This document shows positions 53,096 to 61,976 of a stretch of DNA of 64,000 nucleotides, piece after piece; within the stretch, counting starts at the first letter, position 1, and each line of letters opens with the position of its first letter. Origin of the DNA: Arcicella sp034931005 (GTDB lineage Bacteria > Bacteroidota > Bacteroidia > Cytophagales > Spirosomataceae); assembly GCF_034931005.1 (NCBI RefSeq), contig NZ_JAYGIN010000021.1:62001-126000 (forward strand). The letters run 5' to 3'. The position numbers and the translations under genes are program-made. The notes beneath the pieces are model-generated. The model worked only from the letters and a program-made list of their open reading frames with translations, was not told the DNA's origin and ran no database searches.

Positions 53096-53287
53096 AGTGA
53101 AAATGTTTTTTGAGTAAACCACTGATTTTTAAATAATTAATTAGGCGGCTGTACTTGTTGGAGAGAAAGACCCTTCATCAATCATTAAATAGGGACTAAG
53201 TTTTTTTAACTTGCGACAAATAGTACATTCACCCAGTATTTAAAAATATTCTAAATCTGGTTTAGCAAAACTTTAATAATTTATCTA

Positions 53288-55642
53288 ATGAAAAAAGTAA
53301 TTTTTTTATCCATAATCTTCATTGCGGGGATTTTTGGAAATCTTCATGCACAAGAAGAAGTAACTCAAATGTTGAGAGGCAAAATTGTAGATTCTCAGTC
53401 AAAAACGCCCTTGATTGGTGTAAATGTTGTCATAGTTGGCACAGAACCTCTGAAAGGTGGAAGTACAGATGATGAGGGTATTTTCAGAATTAAAAATGCA
53501 CCACTTGGTAGAAATTCGATTAAAATATCTTCGGTAGGTTATAAAGAAATTACATTATCAAATATTGTAGTCACGGCAGGAAAACAAACGGTTTTAGACA
53601 TCGAAATGGAAGAGCAAATTACGCTCGGAAATGAAATTGTTGTAACGGCTGCTCGCTCCAAAACATCAATAGAAAAGGGAATGGTTTCGGTAAGTGGCAA
53701 AACTTTTGATATTGAAGAAACTCGCAGGTTTTCGGGTAGTAGAAACGACCCTTCACGAATGGTTGCCAACTTTGCTGGTGTGGTTGGGAATAGTGATGCT
53801 CGAAATGATATTATTATCAGAGGAAACTCTCCAACAGGTTTACTTTGGCGTTTTGAAGGAATTGATATTCCTAATCCAAGTCATTTTGGAGCTTTGGGAG
53901 CAACGGGTGGCCCAGTTACCATGCTGAATAACAATCTCTTAGCTCGTTCAGCCTTTTTAACAGGAGCTTTCCCCGCCAATTATGGCAATGCTATTGCAGG
54001 TGTTTTTGATTTACAATTACGCACAGGTAATAACGAAAAACGAGAATATACTGGTCAGGTAGGATTTAACGGAATAGAATTAGGAGCAGAAGGTGCTTTT
54101 TCAAAAACCTCAAAAGCGTCCTATTTGGTTAATTATCGTTATTCAATGTTGGGTTTATTACAAAAAATAGGCTTAAATTTTGGTACTGGCTCAAATACGC
54201 CAAAGTATCAGGATTTATCATTTAAACTTGATTTTCCAACCGAAAAAGCAGGACGATTTACTGTTTTTGGAATGGGTGGCACAAGTGGAATTATCAATAA
54301 ACCTGACTCAAGCGGAACGAAAGATTTTTATAGTAACTCAAGCGAAAATACCACTTATGATACTCAAATGGGCGTTTTGGGATTGGGACATACTTATCAT
54401 CTCAGTCATTATTCGTTCCTGAAAACTACCATCGCCATTTCTGGTAATGCCGTACAAAGTGCCACAGACTCAGTGGCGAAAGATTTAGTGCTTGCCAAAT
54501 ATAGAAGCAATTCAAGTCAGACAAAAATGTCGCTTCATACAGCCTTAACCAATAAATTGAGTGCTTCACAGACTTTAGTGATAGGCTTAATGGCAGATAG
54601 GCTTGGCGTTGATTTCTCCGACAGTGCCTTTATCTCTAAAAATTCTTTTAAAAAATTGAGAGAATTTGAAGGTAGCACTTATTTATTAAGAGCTTATGCA
54701 AACTGGCAATGGAAAGTGAAAGATAAATTAGTTATCAATACGGGAGCCTATATTCAGCACTTTGGACTTAATAAAACTACCTCATTTGAGCCACGTTTGG
54801 GGCTTCGTTTTTCGCCTACTCAAAACCATACATTTAGCATAGGCGTTGGTCGTCATAGCCAATTACAGGATTTAGCAGTTTATTTTAATAACCTAAAAAA
54901 TGATACAGGTTATTCTCGACCTAATGAAAATTTGGGTTTTACCATGAGCAATCAAGCAATATTTGGTTATGAAACTTTCATTAGCAAAAATACCAAACTT
55001 AAAGCTGAAGCCTATTATCAATCACTTTCAGATGTACCCGTTCAAACGCAATCGTCAGCCTATTCAGTGTTGAATGAAGGAGCCAATTTTGAGTCTCCGA
55101 GCATCACAAATTTAGTCAATAAAGGTTCTGGAAAGAACTACGGGGTAGAATTAACAATTGAAAGAAATTTCATCAATAACTATTATTTTTTAGGAACATT
55201 ATCGCTCTATGAAAGCACTTACAAAGGAAGCGATGGTGTAGAACGAAATACTACTTTTAATGGAAATTATGTTGGAAATATCTTGGCTGGACGAGAATTT
55301 AAGGTAAGTAAACGAGGTACTTTTGCCATTGATTTTAAAGTAACCGCCGCAGGAGGAAAACGCTATACGCCATTTGACATTGAGAAATCATTGAAAGAGA
55401 AAAAAGTTTATTACACCGATGATATCAATGGGGCAAAAATGAAAGATTATTTGAGGGCTGATTTAAAGATTTTGTTCCGATTAAATCGTAAAAAAGTAAT
55501 GGAAGAATGGTTTTTTGATTTCCAGAATATTACAGGAAGAGCCAATATTTACACCCAAAAATTAGACCCAGTTGCCAAAAAATTGGTTTACTCTACTCAG
55601 CAAGGTTTTTATCCGACATTTAATTATAGAATTCAATTCTAA
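53288..55642 (+). CDS. TonB-dependent receptor with carboxypeptidase-regulatory-like domain
   Basis: A 784-residue outer-membrane protein with signal MKKVIFLSIIFIAGIFGNLHAQ. An N-terminal CarboxypepD_reg-like domain is at about 28-110 (LRGKIVDSQSKTPLIGVNVV). A short plug follows with NDIIIRGNSPTGLLWRFEGI and NYGNAIAGVFDLQLRTG. The barrel ends ...NYRIQF, a proper aromatic C-terminus. There is no STN domain and no SusD neighbour, so the substrate is unknown. It starts 190 bases after the polyene operon in the same direction. A role in envelope placement of the pigment is possible but unsupported. Confidence 0.87.
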   Translation: MKKVIFLSIIFIAGIFGNLHAQEEVTQMLRGKIVDSQSKTPLIGVNVVIVGTEPLKGGSTDDEGIFRIKNAPLGRNSIKISSVGYKEITLSNIVVTAGKQTVLDIEMEEQITLGNEIVVTAARSKTSIEKGMVSVSGKTFDIEETRRFSGSRNDPSRMVANFAGVVGNSDARNDIIIRGNSPTGLLWRFEGIDIPNPSHFGALGATGGPVTMLNNNLLARSAFLTGAFPANYGNAIAGVFDLQLRTGNNEKREYTGQVGFNGIELGAEGAFSKTSKASYLVNYRYSMLGLLQKIGLNFGTGSNTPKYQDLSFKLDFPTEKAGRFTVFGMGGTSGIINKPDSSGTKDFYSNSSENTTYDTQMGVLGLGHTYHLSHYSFLKTTIAISGNAVQSATDSVAKDLVLAKYRSNSSQTKMSLHTALTNKLSASQTLVIGLMADRLGVDFSDSAFISKNSFKKLREFEGSTYLLRAYANWQWKVKDKLVINTGAYIQHFGLNKTTSFEPRLGLRFSPTQNHTFSIGVGRHSQLQDLAVYFNNLKNDTGYSRPNENLGFTMSNQAIFGYETFISKNTKLKAEAYYQSLSDVPVQTQSSAYSVLNEGANFESPSITNLVNKGSGKNYGVELTIERNFINNYYFLGTLSLYESTYKGSDGVERNTTFNGNYVGNILAGREFKVSKRGTFAIDFKVTAAGGKRYTPFDIEKSLKEKKVYYTDDINGAKMKDYLRADLKILFRLNRKKVMEEWFFDFQNITGRANIYTQKLDPVAKKLVYSTQQGFYPTFNYRIQF

Positions 55643-55778
55643 AGATTTTAAGTAGGTGTTGGGATTTATGGATTAGTTTTTAATGTTTTTATATGATTGA
55701 TTGTCAGTAACTTAGTAGGGTTGAGGTACAGGCTGAATTTTATAAACCATTGATGGGGGGCTAAATCCTGACCCCTAC

Positions 55779-55887
55779 TTAATTCTACTTTGGCACTTTA
55801 AATAAATGGGAAAAATTTGACTTTCGGGAAGTTGAACGGTAAATACCCAAATTTCCATCTTTTTTTAAAGTGCCAAAGTAGAATTAA
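55779..55887. repeat. 109-bp element with 24-bp perfect terminal repeats (family D copy 2)
   Basis: The left end begins TTAATTCTACTTTGGCACTT and the right end is its exact complement over 24 bases (55779-55802, 55864-55887). The same type of end occurs in the composite element at 22108-22305 and as a worn half near 40340-40358. It lies between the receptor and the membrane protein gene. Confidence 0.88.
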
Positions 55888-55928
55888 ACACTTAAAGAGA
55901 ATTAGCTCATGTATAAATCTGATTATCT

Positions 55929-56678
55929 ATGGAGACTATCTTAAAAATTGACCTTTACCTACATATCACCGCAGGTACAGTTGCCTTGATAACGGGAATG
56001 ATTGCCATTTTTGCCAAAAAAGGAGGCTTGTCTCATCGTAAAGCTGGACAGTGGTATTTTTGGGCAATGCTTACGGTTTGTGTTACGGCAATACTACGAT
56101 TTAGGTTATCGCCAAGTATTATATTTTTAACGATGATTGCCATTTTTAGCTTTTATCTCAATTTCTCTGGAAAACGAATTCTCAATTTTAAAAAGAAGGA
56201 TAAACCTTTTCAATTCATAGATTGGAGTATGGCTTATTTTACCCTATCTTGTGGTATCGTAATGTGTTTATCAAGTATTTATTATTATTTTTTTGAACAT
56301 AAAACCATACTTAGTATTTTGTTCGTAGTTTTTGGTTTTTTTTGTATTTCCATTGCCAGAACAGATATTTTAAGATTTAAAGGTAAAATAGAAGTTGAAA
56401 AAATGAATTGGTTTTTTCAGCACATCGGACGAATGATGGGGTCTTATGCAGCCACCGTAACAGCTTTTGTGATTACTAACAATCATGGTTTTTTTCCCGA
56501 TTTAGTTGTTTGGATTGCCCCAGGAGTTATCATCGGATTTTTATCAGATGTTTGGGCAAATCGTTACCGAAAAGACTATGGAATCCCTATTATTCCTGTA
56601 TTACCAGTTAGAATTGCACAACGCTTTTTGGGAATGTTCAAACAGTTAAATGGTAATATCGTTAGTTTTTTTAAATAA
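55929..56678 (+). CDS. Polytopic membrane protein, DUF2306-like
   Basis: A 249-residue inner-membrane protein with about seven hydrophobic segments. It begins LHITAGTVALITGMIAIFAK, with HRKAGQWYFWAML after it. The N-terminal histidine followed by a HRKxG-x-WYF loop resembles DUF2306/cytochrome-b561-like small membrane proteins, which keep a few histidines that might bind haem. The function is unknown. It is followed 49 bases later by an exported protein gene in the same direction. Confidence 0.7.
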   Translation: METILKIDLYLHITAGTVALITGMIAIFAKKGGLSHRKAGQWYFWAMLTVCVTAILRFRLSPSIIFLTMIAIFSFYLNFSGKRILNFKKKDKPFQFIDWSMAYFTLSCGIVMCLSSIYYYFFEHKTILSILFVVFGFFCISIARTDILRFKGKIEVEKMNWFFQHIGRMMGSYAATVTAFVITNNHGFFPDLVVWIAPGVIIGFLSDVWANRYRKDYGIPIIPVLPVRIAQRFLGMFKQLNGNIVSFFK

Positions 56679-56727
56679 TGAAATAGCATTTAACCTAAAG
56701 ATAGTCAAGCATTTAATACAGTAAAAT

Positions 56728-57918
56728 ATGAATAAGATAATTTTTATATTACTCTTCAGCCAAATTAATCTTTTTGCTCAAGAGTATCATTTTTTCAAGG
56801 GGCAGGTTCTTGATTTAAGCTCCCAAGCACCCATCGAAGGGGTTCATCTTCGTATCGGAAATATCGGAACGGCTACCAATGAAAAAGGTGATTTTCTCCT
56901 AAAAATTCCAGTTAAATTATTGACAAACTCACTTGTTTTTTCAGCGATTGGATACAAAAACCATTCTCAAATATTAGCCAAGTCAGATACGATTTTTCAG
57001 AAAATCAATTTAGAATCAAGTGCCGTTGCTCTCAACGAAGTCAAAGTATATAGTAGTGCGTTAGCCATCGTAAAAAGTGCGATTAAAGAAATTGAGCATA
57101 ATTATTTTTCAACACCAACTCTTTTAAGGGGATTTTATCGGGAGGTTTCTCAAGACCCTAATACCTTAACATACAAATACTTAGCAGAAGCCGTTTTAGA
57201 GGTTTTCAAACCATCTTATCAGTCGTCGGCTGATGGAACAATTCATATTTTGCAGTCTCGTAAAAAGGAATTTATGGTATTAGATTCGATGCAAACTTTT
57301 TTCAACTCAGGTACATTTTTGCCTATTACGTTTGACATTGTCCATCAAAATAAATCATTCATTAATCCTGATGACGTAGAAAAATTCAAGTTTGAGGTTC
57401 AAGACGTTACCACTTTAGATAATCAGGATGTTTATGTTATTTCTTTTAGTCCGAAGAATGAAGAAGAGGCTGCTTTGCAAGGTAAATTGTATATTAACAC
57501 ACAGGATAATGCCTTTGTTGGGGTAGATTTTGCGTCTAATAATGCAGCCCTCCAAAAAAATAGTAAGGAGAAAAGTAAATATTCTACCATTTTTAAAGGC
57601 AAAGAAACGAAGGTTCGTTATGAGAAAATGGAGGGCAAATATTATCTTCAAAGTGTAGCTCATACCATGACATTGAACAGAATTGTAAAAGGGAAAACAG
57701 AAGATTTTAAACTTTCTCTGGAATTCACCACAACTGATATTGAAACGCAAGAGGTAAAGAAACCCAAAAATGCTCCTAAGGCTCACCGCTCAGACGTATT
57801 TTTGAAAGCGGTAGGAGCGATGGATGAAAACTTCTGGGGTAATTATACAACGGTTCTGCAAAATATTTCTTTGCAGGAAGAAGCAAGTTCATTATCCAAA
57901 GAGACTTTTCATAAATAA
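56728..57918 (+). CDS. Exported carboxypeptidase-like regulatory domain protein
   Basis: A 396-residue exported protein with signal MNKIIFILLFSQINLFAQ. A CarboxypepD_reg-like domain occupies about 22-105 (FKGQVLDLSSQAPIEGVHLRI). The large beta-rich remainder contains KEIEHNYFSTPTLLRGFYRE, a motif seen in many Bacteroidota periplasmic proteins of unknown function, and DVYVISFSPKNEEE. It has no plug or barrel. A strong hairpin follows its stop codon. I cannot assign a substrate or a partner. Confidence 0.75.
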   Translation: MNKIIFILLFSQINLFAQEYHFFKGQVLDLSSQAPIEGVHLRIGNIGTATNEKGDFLLKIPVKLLTNSLVFSAIGYKNHSQILAKSDTIFQKINLESSAVALNEVKVYSSALAIVKSAIKEIEHNYFSTPTLLRGFYREVSQDPNTLTYKYLAEAVLEVFKPSYQSSADGTIHILQSRKKEFMVLDSMQTFFNSGTFLPITFDIVHQNKSFINPDDVEKFKFEVQDVTTLDNQDVYVISFSPKNEEEAALQGKLYINTQDNAFVGVDFASNNAALQKNSKEKSKYSTIFKGKETKVRYEKMEGKYYLQSVAHTMTLNRIVKGKTEDFKLSLEFTTTDIETQEVKKPKNAPKAHRSDVFLKAVGAMDENFWGNYTTVLQNISLQEEASSLSKETFHK

Positions 57919-57935
57919 AAGGTATTTCAAAAAAA

Positions 57936-57978
57936 CATAGAAACGCCGTCAGAATATTATCCTGACGGCGTTTCTATG
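57936..57978 (+). terminator. Strong hairpin terminator after 57918
   Basis: Perfect 17-bp stem CATAGAAACGCCGTCAG (57936-57952) and its complement (57962-57978), 18 bases beyond a stop codon. The T-run is missing, so termination may be partly factor-dependent. Confidence 0.75.
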
Positions 57979-57982
57979 TATA

Positions 57983-58296
57983 AAGCTGTTTAAACTTTTG
58001 AAATTTCTTAGAAATAGGACTTGTAAATCATTTTAGTTACCCCGCCTAACTGGATAGAATTTTATACACCGTCTGACTGGATAGAATTTTAAACGTAGTC
58101 AGACGATAGTCAGACGAGTAAATTAAACGTAGTCAGACGATAGTCAGATGGGTAAATTAAACGCAGTCAGACGATAGTCAGACGAGTAAATTTTAACGCA
58201 GTCAGACAATCTAACTAAGACTATACTTTATATGCTAAAACAATAAGATTCAATTTAATCAAAAATAGAATCTTATTGTGAAAGTTTAAACAGCTT
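57983..58296. repeat. 314-bp element with 16-bp terminal repeats enclosing tandem 34-bp repeats
   Basis: The ends AAGCTGTTTAAACTTT (57983-57998) and its exact complement (58281-58296) are related to family A (AAGCTGTTTAGG). Inside, from 58091 to about 58208, a unit of ~34 bases is repeated about three and a half times. The unit has the core GTCAGACGATAGTCAGACG followed by GTAAATTAAACG. Two copies of CTGGATAGAATTTTA precede it (58050, 58077). There is no protein-like frame. Confidence 0.83.
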
Positions 58297-58350
58297 CTAT
58301 TTTGGAATAAAAACTTGACTCGTTTATGTTTCAACAATTGCAAATACCTA

Positions 58351-59100
58351 CTACACTAATTTATTTTTGAGATTAACAATCCTTTTTTGGAAGACCGTCA
58401 AGAAATCGTCTTTGTATTTTCCTGCGGTGGGTATGCGAGGAGCATTTTTCATAATAACCTCATTTCCGTCCAGAGCTTCAATTGATTTTATCGCAACGAT
58501 ATATGAGCGATGTACCCTCAAAAAATCTTTTACGGGTAAAGATTCTTCAATCTCCCCTATGCCAATATACGTAACAATTCTATCGCCCTTTACGGTGCAT
58601 ATTGTTACGTAGTTTTTCATGCCTTCAATGTAAACAATATCCGAAAAATTAATCTTCTGAATTTTTCCTTTGTGTTCAGTTTTAACAAAAATAAAATCTT
58701 GTTGTTCAGCAGGCAGACCTTCAGTTGATATTTTTTGATGATTGACAATATTCAAAACCTTATCAGTTGCTTTTAAAAACCTTTCGTAAGGAATGGGTTT
58801 CATCAAATAATCCACTACATTGGGGAATTCATAACTTTCTAAGGCAAATTGAGGATAAGCAGTAGTGAGAATTACTTTCAAATTTTCATCGGCATGAAGT
58901 TTCAAAAAGTCGAGCCCAGTTAGTTTGGGCATGTGAATATCTAAAAAAAGTAAATCGGCTTTTTGTGTTTTCACCATTGCGGGTACTTCCATTATATCCG
59001 TTGTGCTACCCACCAAAGTTAAATATGGCGTGTCGTTTACAAACTTTGTCAGAATATTAATGGCAGGTCTTTCGTCATCAACAATTAAACATTTTATCAT
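58351..59100 (-). CDS. LytTR-family response regulator
   Basis: A 249-residue regulator with receiver phosphoacceptor D54 (LLFLDIHMP), acidic pair VDDER (7-11) and the lysine in YLMKPIPYERF. The LytTR domain is at about 145-245 (FSDIVYIEGMKNYVTICTV, FLRVHRSYIVAIKSIEALDG, IPTAGKYKDDF). It is transcribed after its kinase with a 117-base gap, unlike the overlapping pair at 22322-24074. It is divergent from the peptide/LanC-like genes and a candidate controller of them. Confidence 0.93.
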   Translation of the reverse strand: MIKCLIVDDERPAINILTKFVNDTPYLTLVGSTTDIMEVPAMVKTQKADLLFLDIHMPKLTGLDFLKLHADENLKVILTTAYPQFALESYEFPNVVDYLMKPIPYERFLKATDKVLNIVNHQKISTEGLPAEQQDFIFVKTEHKGKIQKINFSDIVYIEGMKNYVTICTVKGDRIVTYIGIGEIEESLPVKDFLRVHRSYIVAIKSIEALDGNEVIMKNAPRIPTAGKYKDDFLTVFQKRIVNLKNKLV

Positions 59101-59217
59101 AGCATCAGTTATTATTAGTTATTTAGAGTTCTATGGTAATTTTTTGGAAGCGTATTTTCATCAAAAATCTAATATTTTTGGCTAATATCAAAATATTTAC
59201 GTTAAAAAGTCAAAATT

Positions 59218-60351
59218 TCACCTGTTGATAAGTTTATATTTTTTCAAATTTCTAAAAGCCTCTTCCATGTCCGAAATAGTAAATTCCAGGGCAAATTCAT
59301 CTTCGGTATCTAAAAAAATATTAACGTTATATTTATTGCCATACAAAATATCCATTCTGGTTCTGATATTATTCATGCCAACGCCACTTGTATGTTCTTT
59401 TGGGCCTTTATTTTTTCGGTTATAAATAGAGAGAAATAAACTGTTTTCTTCCACAATCATGATAATTTTTGCAGGATTTTTAGGGTCATGAATGTCTCCA
59501 TGTTTAAAAATGTTTTCAATAAAAGAAATTAATACTAAGGGCAAAATCTCCAAATGATTAATATTTTCTTCTCCTTCAATAGTCAAATCAAGATATAGTT
59601 CATTGCTAAATCTCATTTTTTGTAGTTTCAGGTAATTCTTGATATGGTTAATTTCAGAATACAACGAAACCAGCGTGTCTTTGCCTGTTTCCGTGAGTGT
59701 ATAACGCATAATGTTGGAAAGTGTCATGATTGACTCCGCCACCGAATCCGAAACCATAATGGCCTCAGAATAGATAAAATTTAATGTATTATACAAAAAG
59801 TGAGGATTTATCTGTGCTTGCAAAAAAGCAATTTGCGTCATATCTTTTTGATGTTGCAGTTTCGCATTTGCCTCGATTAGTTTTCGTTCTTTTACCTCTA
59901 ATGCAATGGCGTGTTTAGCAAATCCGTAACCGTAAGCGAGGATAAGATTATGTAAGAAAGTATAGGCACTTTCAATAACAAAATAAGACAAATTGAATGT
60001 CCTATTTGTATAAGAAGTATTTACACCCAAAAGCGGATAAAGATAAATGTTTAAAAGATACCTCAAAAACAGAAAAACTATTATATCAATGATTATTAAT
60101 CCTAAGCCTATAAGGTATTTTCTTTTCTGAAAATAATATCTAAAAATGAGATAATTTGGTAAAAATACTAATAATGCCCATGATGGGAAATTAATAAATA
60201 CTCTCAAAACATCTTTCCAATTATGGATAGAGGCATAATATAATCCAGCGTTGAATAGGATAAAGAAAGTCCAAAAAGTGACTAAAAAATATATACCTTT
60301 CTTATGATTTTGATAATAGGTATTCCACCAGTCTTGAAGTTTTTTTATCAT
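59218..60351 (-). CDS. LytS-type sensor histidine kinase
   Basis: A 377-residue kinase with about four membrane segments in residues 20-150 and a coiled linker (VKERKLIEANAKLQHQKD). The His_kinase domain has phospho-acceptor H184 in QAQINPHFLYNTLNFI and ATPase boxes FIENIFKHG and GVGMNNIRTRMD. It has no obvious extracytoplasmic sensor domain. LytS/AgrC-like membrane kinases often sense peptides. The gene is head-to-head with a small peptide gene 228 bases away, so peptide sensing is an attractive, unproven idea. Confidence 0.92.
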   Translation of the reverse strand: MIKKLQDWWNTYYQNHKKGIYFLVTFWTFFILFNAGLYYASIHNWKDVLRVFINFPSWALLVFLPNYLIFRYYFQKRKYLIGLGLIIIDIIVFLFLRYLLNIYLYPLLGVNTSYTNRTFNLSYFVIESAYTFLHNLILAYGYGFAKHAIALEVKERKLIEANAKLQHQKDMTQIAFLQAQINPHFLYNTLNFIYSEAIMVSDSVAESIMTLSNIMRYTLTETGKDTLVSLYSEINHIKNYLKLQKMRFSNELYLDLTIEGEENINHLEILPLVLISFIENIFKHGDIHDPKNPAKIIMIVEENSLFLSIYNRKNKGPKEHTSGVGMNNIRTRMDILYGNKYNVNIFLDTEDEFALEFTISDMEEAFRNLKKYKLINR

Positions 60352-60578
60352 AATTTTTTACCATTTTACTGCGAAAATACATAAAAGTATAGGGAAAGGT
60401 GCTATTAGTATAATTTTATTTACTACCTCGATTTTTTAGGGCAACTTTGAATCAAGAAAACAACAAAATATTTAAAATAAATAAGTTTAAGTAGTAAATA
60501 ACAACTTGAGTGCATATTATTAAGTATAAATAGTTTTTCTAAATTTTATTATTCCTCAAAATCTAAATCATTAAGACC

Positions 60579-60698
60579 ATGAAAACTTCAACCTCAACTT
60601 CAAAATTAGCTATCAAAAAATTCAATGTCATTAAATTGGAAGACCAAAAATTAAATACAAGTAACCATTCTTTCTCAATTGAGACTTGGATGTTATAA
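60579..60698 (+). CDS. 39-residue Cys-free peptide, possible RiPP precursor
   Basis: A short frame that starts MKTSTSTS, continues with the leader-like SKLAIKKFNVIKLED and ends in SFSIETWML. The alternating Lys/Leu/Ile stretch resembles the K-L-x-L-K-K-x-x-I-x-x-L leaders of Bacteroidota natural-product precursors. The tail is rich in Ser, Thr and Asn and has no cysteine. It lies 218 bases upstream of the LanC-like gene in the same direction, with a promoter-sized gap to the divergent kinase gene. Translation is not proven. The composition, position and ATG with an A-rich lead support it. Confidence 0.55.
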   Translation: MKTSTSTSKLAIKKFNVIKLEDQKLNTSNHSFSIETWML

Positions 60699-60916
60699 AG
60701 TAAAAAAATCTTCTAAAACCACTCATTCGTATAGCAAAACTACCCTTTTAGTATAATAAAGTTTAATCTCTGAATTTATTTCAAGACCTTTGAAACAGAT
60801 AAAAAAGAATACCTCTAAAACTATTAAAATTATTATTTAAGTAAAAGAAACCTCAAGTTTACCTCTAAAACTATTTAACGATGAATGTTGCCATGAAGAC
60901 TTGAAATCACGCACTT

Positions 60917-61816
60917 ATGTACCAGTTAGACATCCCAAATTTTGCAAAAGAACTTATAGGTTCAATTAGCTCAGAACAAATTGATATAATTTTTTCACAG
61001 CAATACGAAGAAATTATCAATCAAATTAAAATGGAAATTAATCCGAATCAACAAAACCAATTTTCTGGTTTTTGGTGGGAGGAAAATGCCCAAAGAGCAA
61101 GCTATTGGTTTATGAAAATTCAACTGTCTTGGAATACATCTGGAACCGATTTCGACAAAACTCATGCGTTCTTGAACAACCTTTTTGAAACCGAAGAAAT
61201 TGATTTATCCTTTCAAAATGGATTAATGGGGCTTTTGCTCTGGTTGGGTCGAGAAAATGAAATGATAAAAGATTTAGTAATTGAAGATTTTATCGAAAAG
61301 GCAACGCAATTTTTATTAAGTAAAAAAATGAAGTTAAATGCCAATTGGAAACAATTTTCATTTTTCCCTGAAGCATTTGATGAAGACACTTGGACGAGCA
61401 ATAATACGCTCTCGTGGACTGTCGGAGACTTACACCTTGTTAAATTGCTTTATCGTCAGTCAAAAGGTTATTCAGAAAGCAAATATTACGAAATCGCTGA
61501 GAATATCGGGTTACATTCAACCACCCGAGTACGTGAAGAACAAACCCAAATTACGGACTCTTCGCTGGCAAATGGGTCAATTGGCTTAGTCGTTTTGTAC
61601 AAAGCTCTTTATCAAGCAACAGGTCAAGAAGCTTATCTGAAATCAAGCCAATATTGGCGAATGAGAACTGAAAAATTCTTAGAAACAGAATTACAAAATG
61701 GTTATTATACTGGTCGTGAAGACCATATTTTGGACGGATTAGCAGGAATTCTGATGGTTTTTCAAGCATTAGAAAAAGAAGAAATAAATCCTTTGCTTAC
61801 GTATTTGGCAGGATAA
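60917..61816 (+). CDS. LanC-like protein without zinc ligands
   Basis: A 299-residue protein whose C-terminal half follows the LanC (lanthionine cyclase) fold: SWTVGDLHLVKLLY, ENIGLHSTTRV, TDSSLANGSIGLVVLYKALY, YLKSSQYWRMRTEKFL and ILDGLAGILMVFQAL. In active LanC the corresponding motifs are W-C-Y-G and S/I-C-H-G. Here the three zinc ligands are replaced by T168, A218 and N219. The inner AHG catalytic-histidine motif is also missing, and the protein is about 100 residues shorter than usual. So it is most likely a binding or chaperone protein, not a cyclase. The N-terminal 100 residues keep only QNGLMGLLLWLG of the usual repeats. A Cys-free peptide gene precedes it and a TonB receptor follows. 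Confidence 0.8.
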   Translation: MYQLDIPNFAKELIGSISSEQIDIIFSQQYEEIINQIKMEINPNQQNQFSGFWWEENAQRASYWFMKIQLSWNTSGTDFDKTHAFLNNLFETEEIDLSFQNGLMGLLLWLGRENEMIKDLVIEDFIEKATQFLLSKKMKLNANWKQFSFFPEAFDEDTWTSNNTLSWTVGDLHLVKLLYRQSKGYSESKYYEIAENIGLHSTTRVREEQTQITDSSLANGSIGLVVLYKALYQATGQEAYLKSSQYWRMRTEKFLETELQNGYYTGREDHILDGLAGILMVFQALEKEEINPLLTYLAG

Positions 61817-61857
61817 AAATTACCTCTTAATTAGGGGTTGGGATTTAGTTATTAGGA

Positions 61858-61886
61858 TTTAGTGTTAGAACTCGTGATTAATCAAG
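61858..61886. repeat. Short dispersed repeat (TTTAGT...ATTAATCAAG), copy 2
   Basis: TTTAGTGTTAGAACTCGTG followed by ATTAATCAAG, 24 of 29 positions as at 18008-18036. It lies just after the LanC-like gene. Confidence 0.4.
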
Positions 61887-61976
61887 TTATTACAGCATAA
61901 TCAAACATTGCCTAAATTGACAGATTACTTAATTAGAATTTAGTTGTTAAAACTACCGAATATTTTGGATTGTGTT

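Noticed and set aside
53208..53230. Possible sixth family B element before the TonB receptor
   Set aside because: Only the terminal CTTGCGACAAATAGTA part is present; without the second end it is a remnant and is not listed as a separate element.
58091..58208. Tandem 34-bp units considered as a CRISPR or VNTR-coding array
   Set aside because: The whole unit is repeated with no unique spacers, and no open frame with protein character crosses it.
60917..61816. An (alpha/alpha)6 glycoside hydrolase or epimerase
   Set aside because: The motif series WTVGDL, NIGLHSTTR, TDSSLANGSIGL and DGLAGIL aligns with LanC landmarks in order and spacing, and no glycosidase acid cluster is visible.
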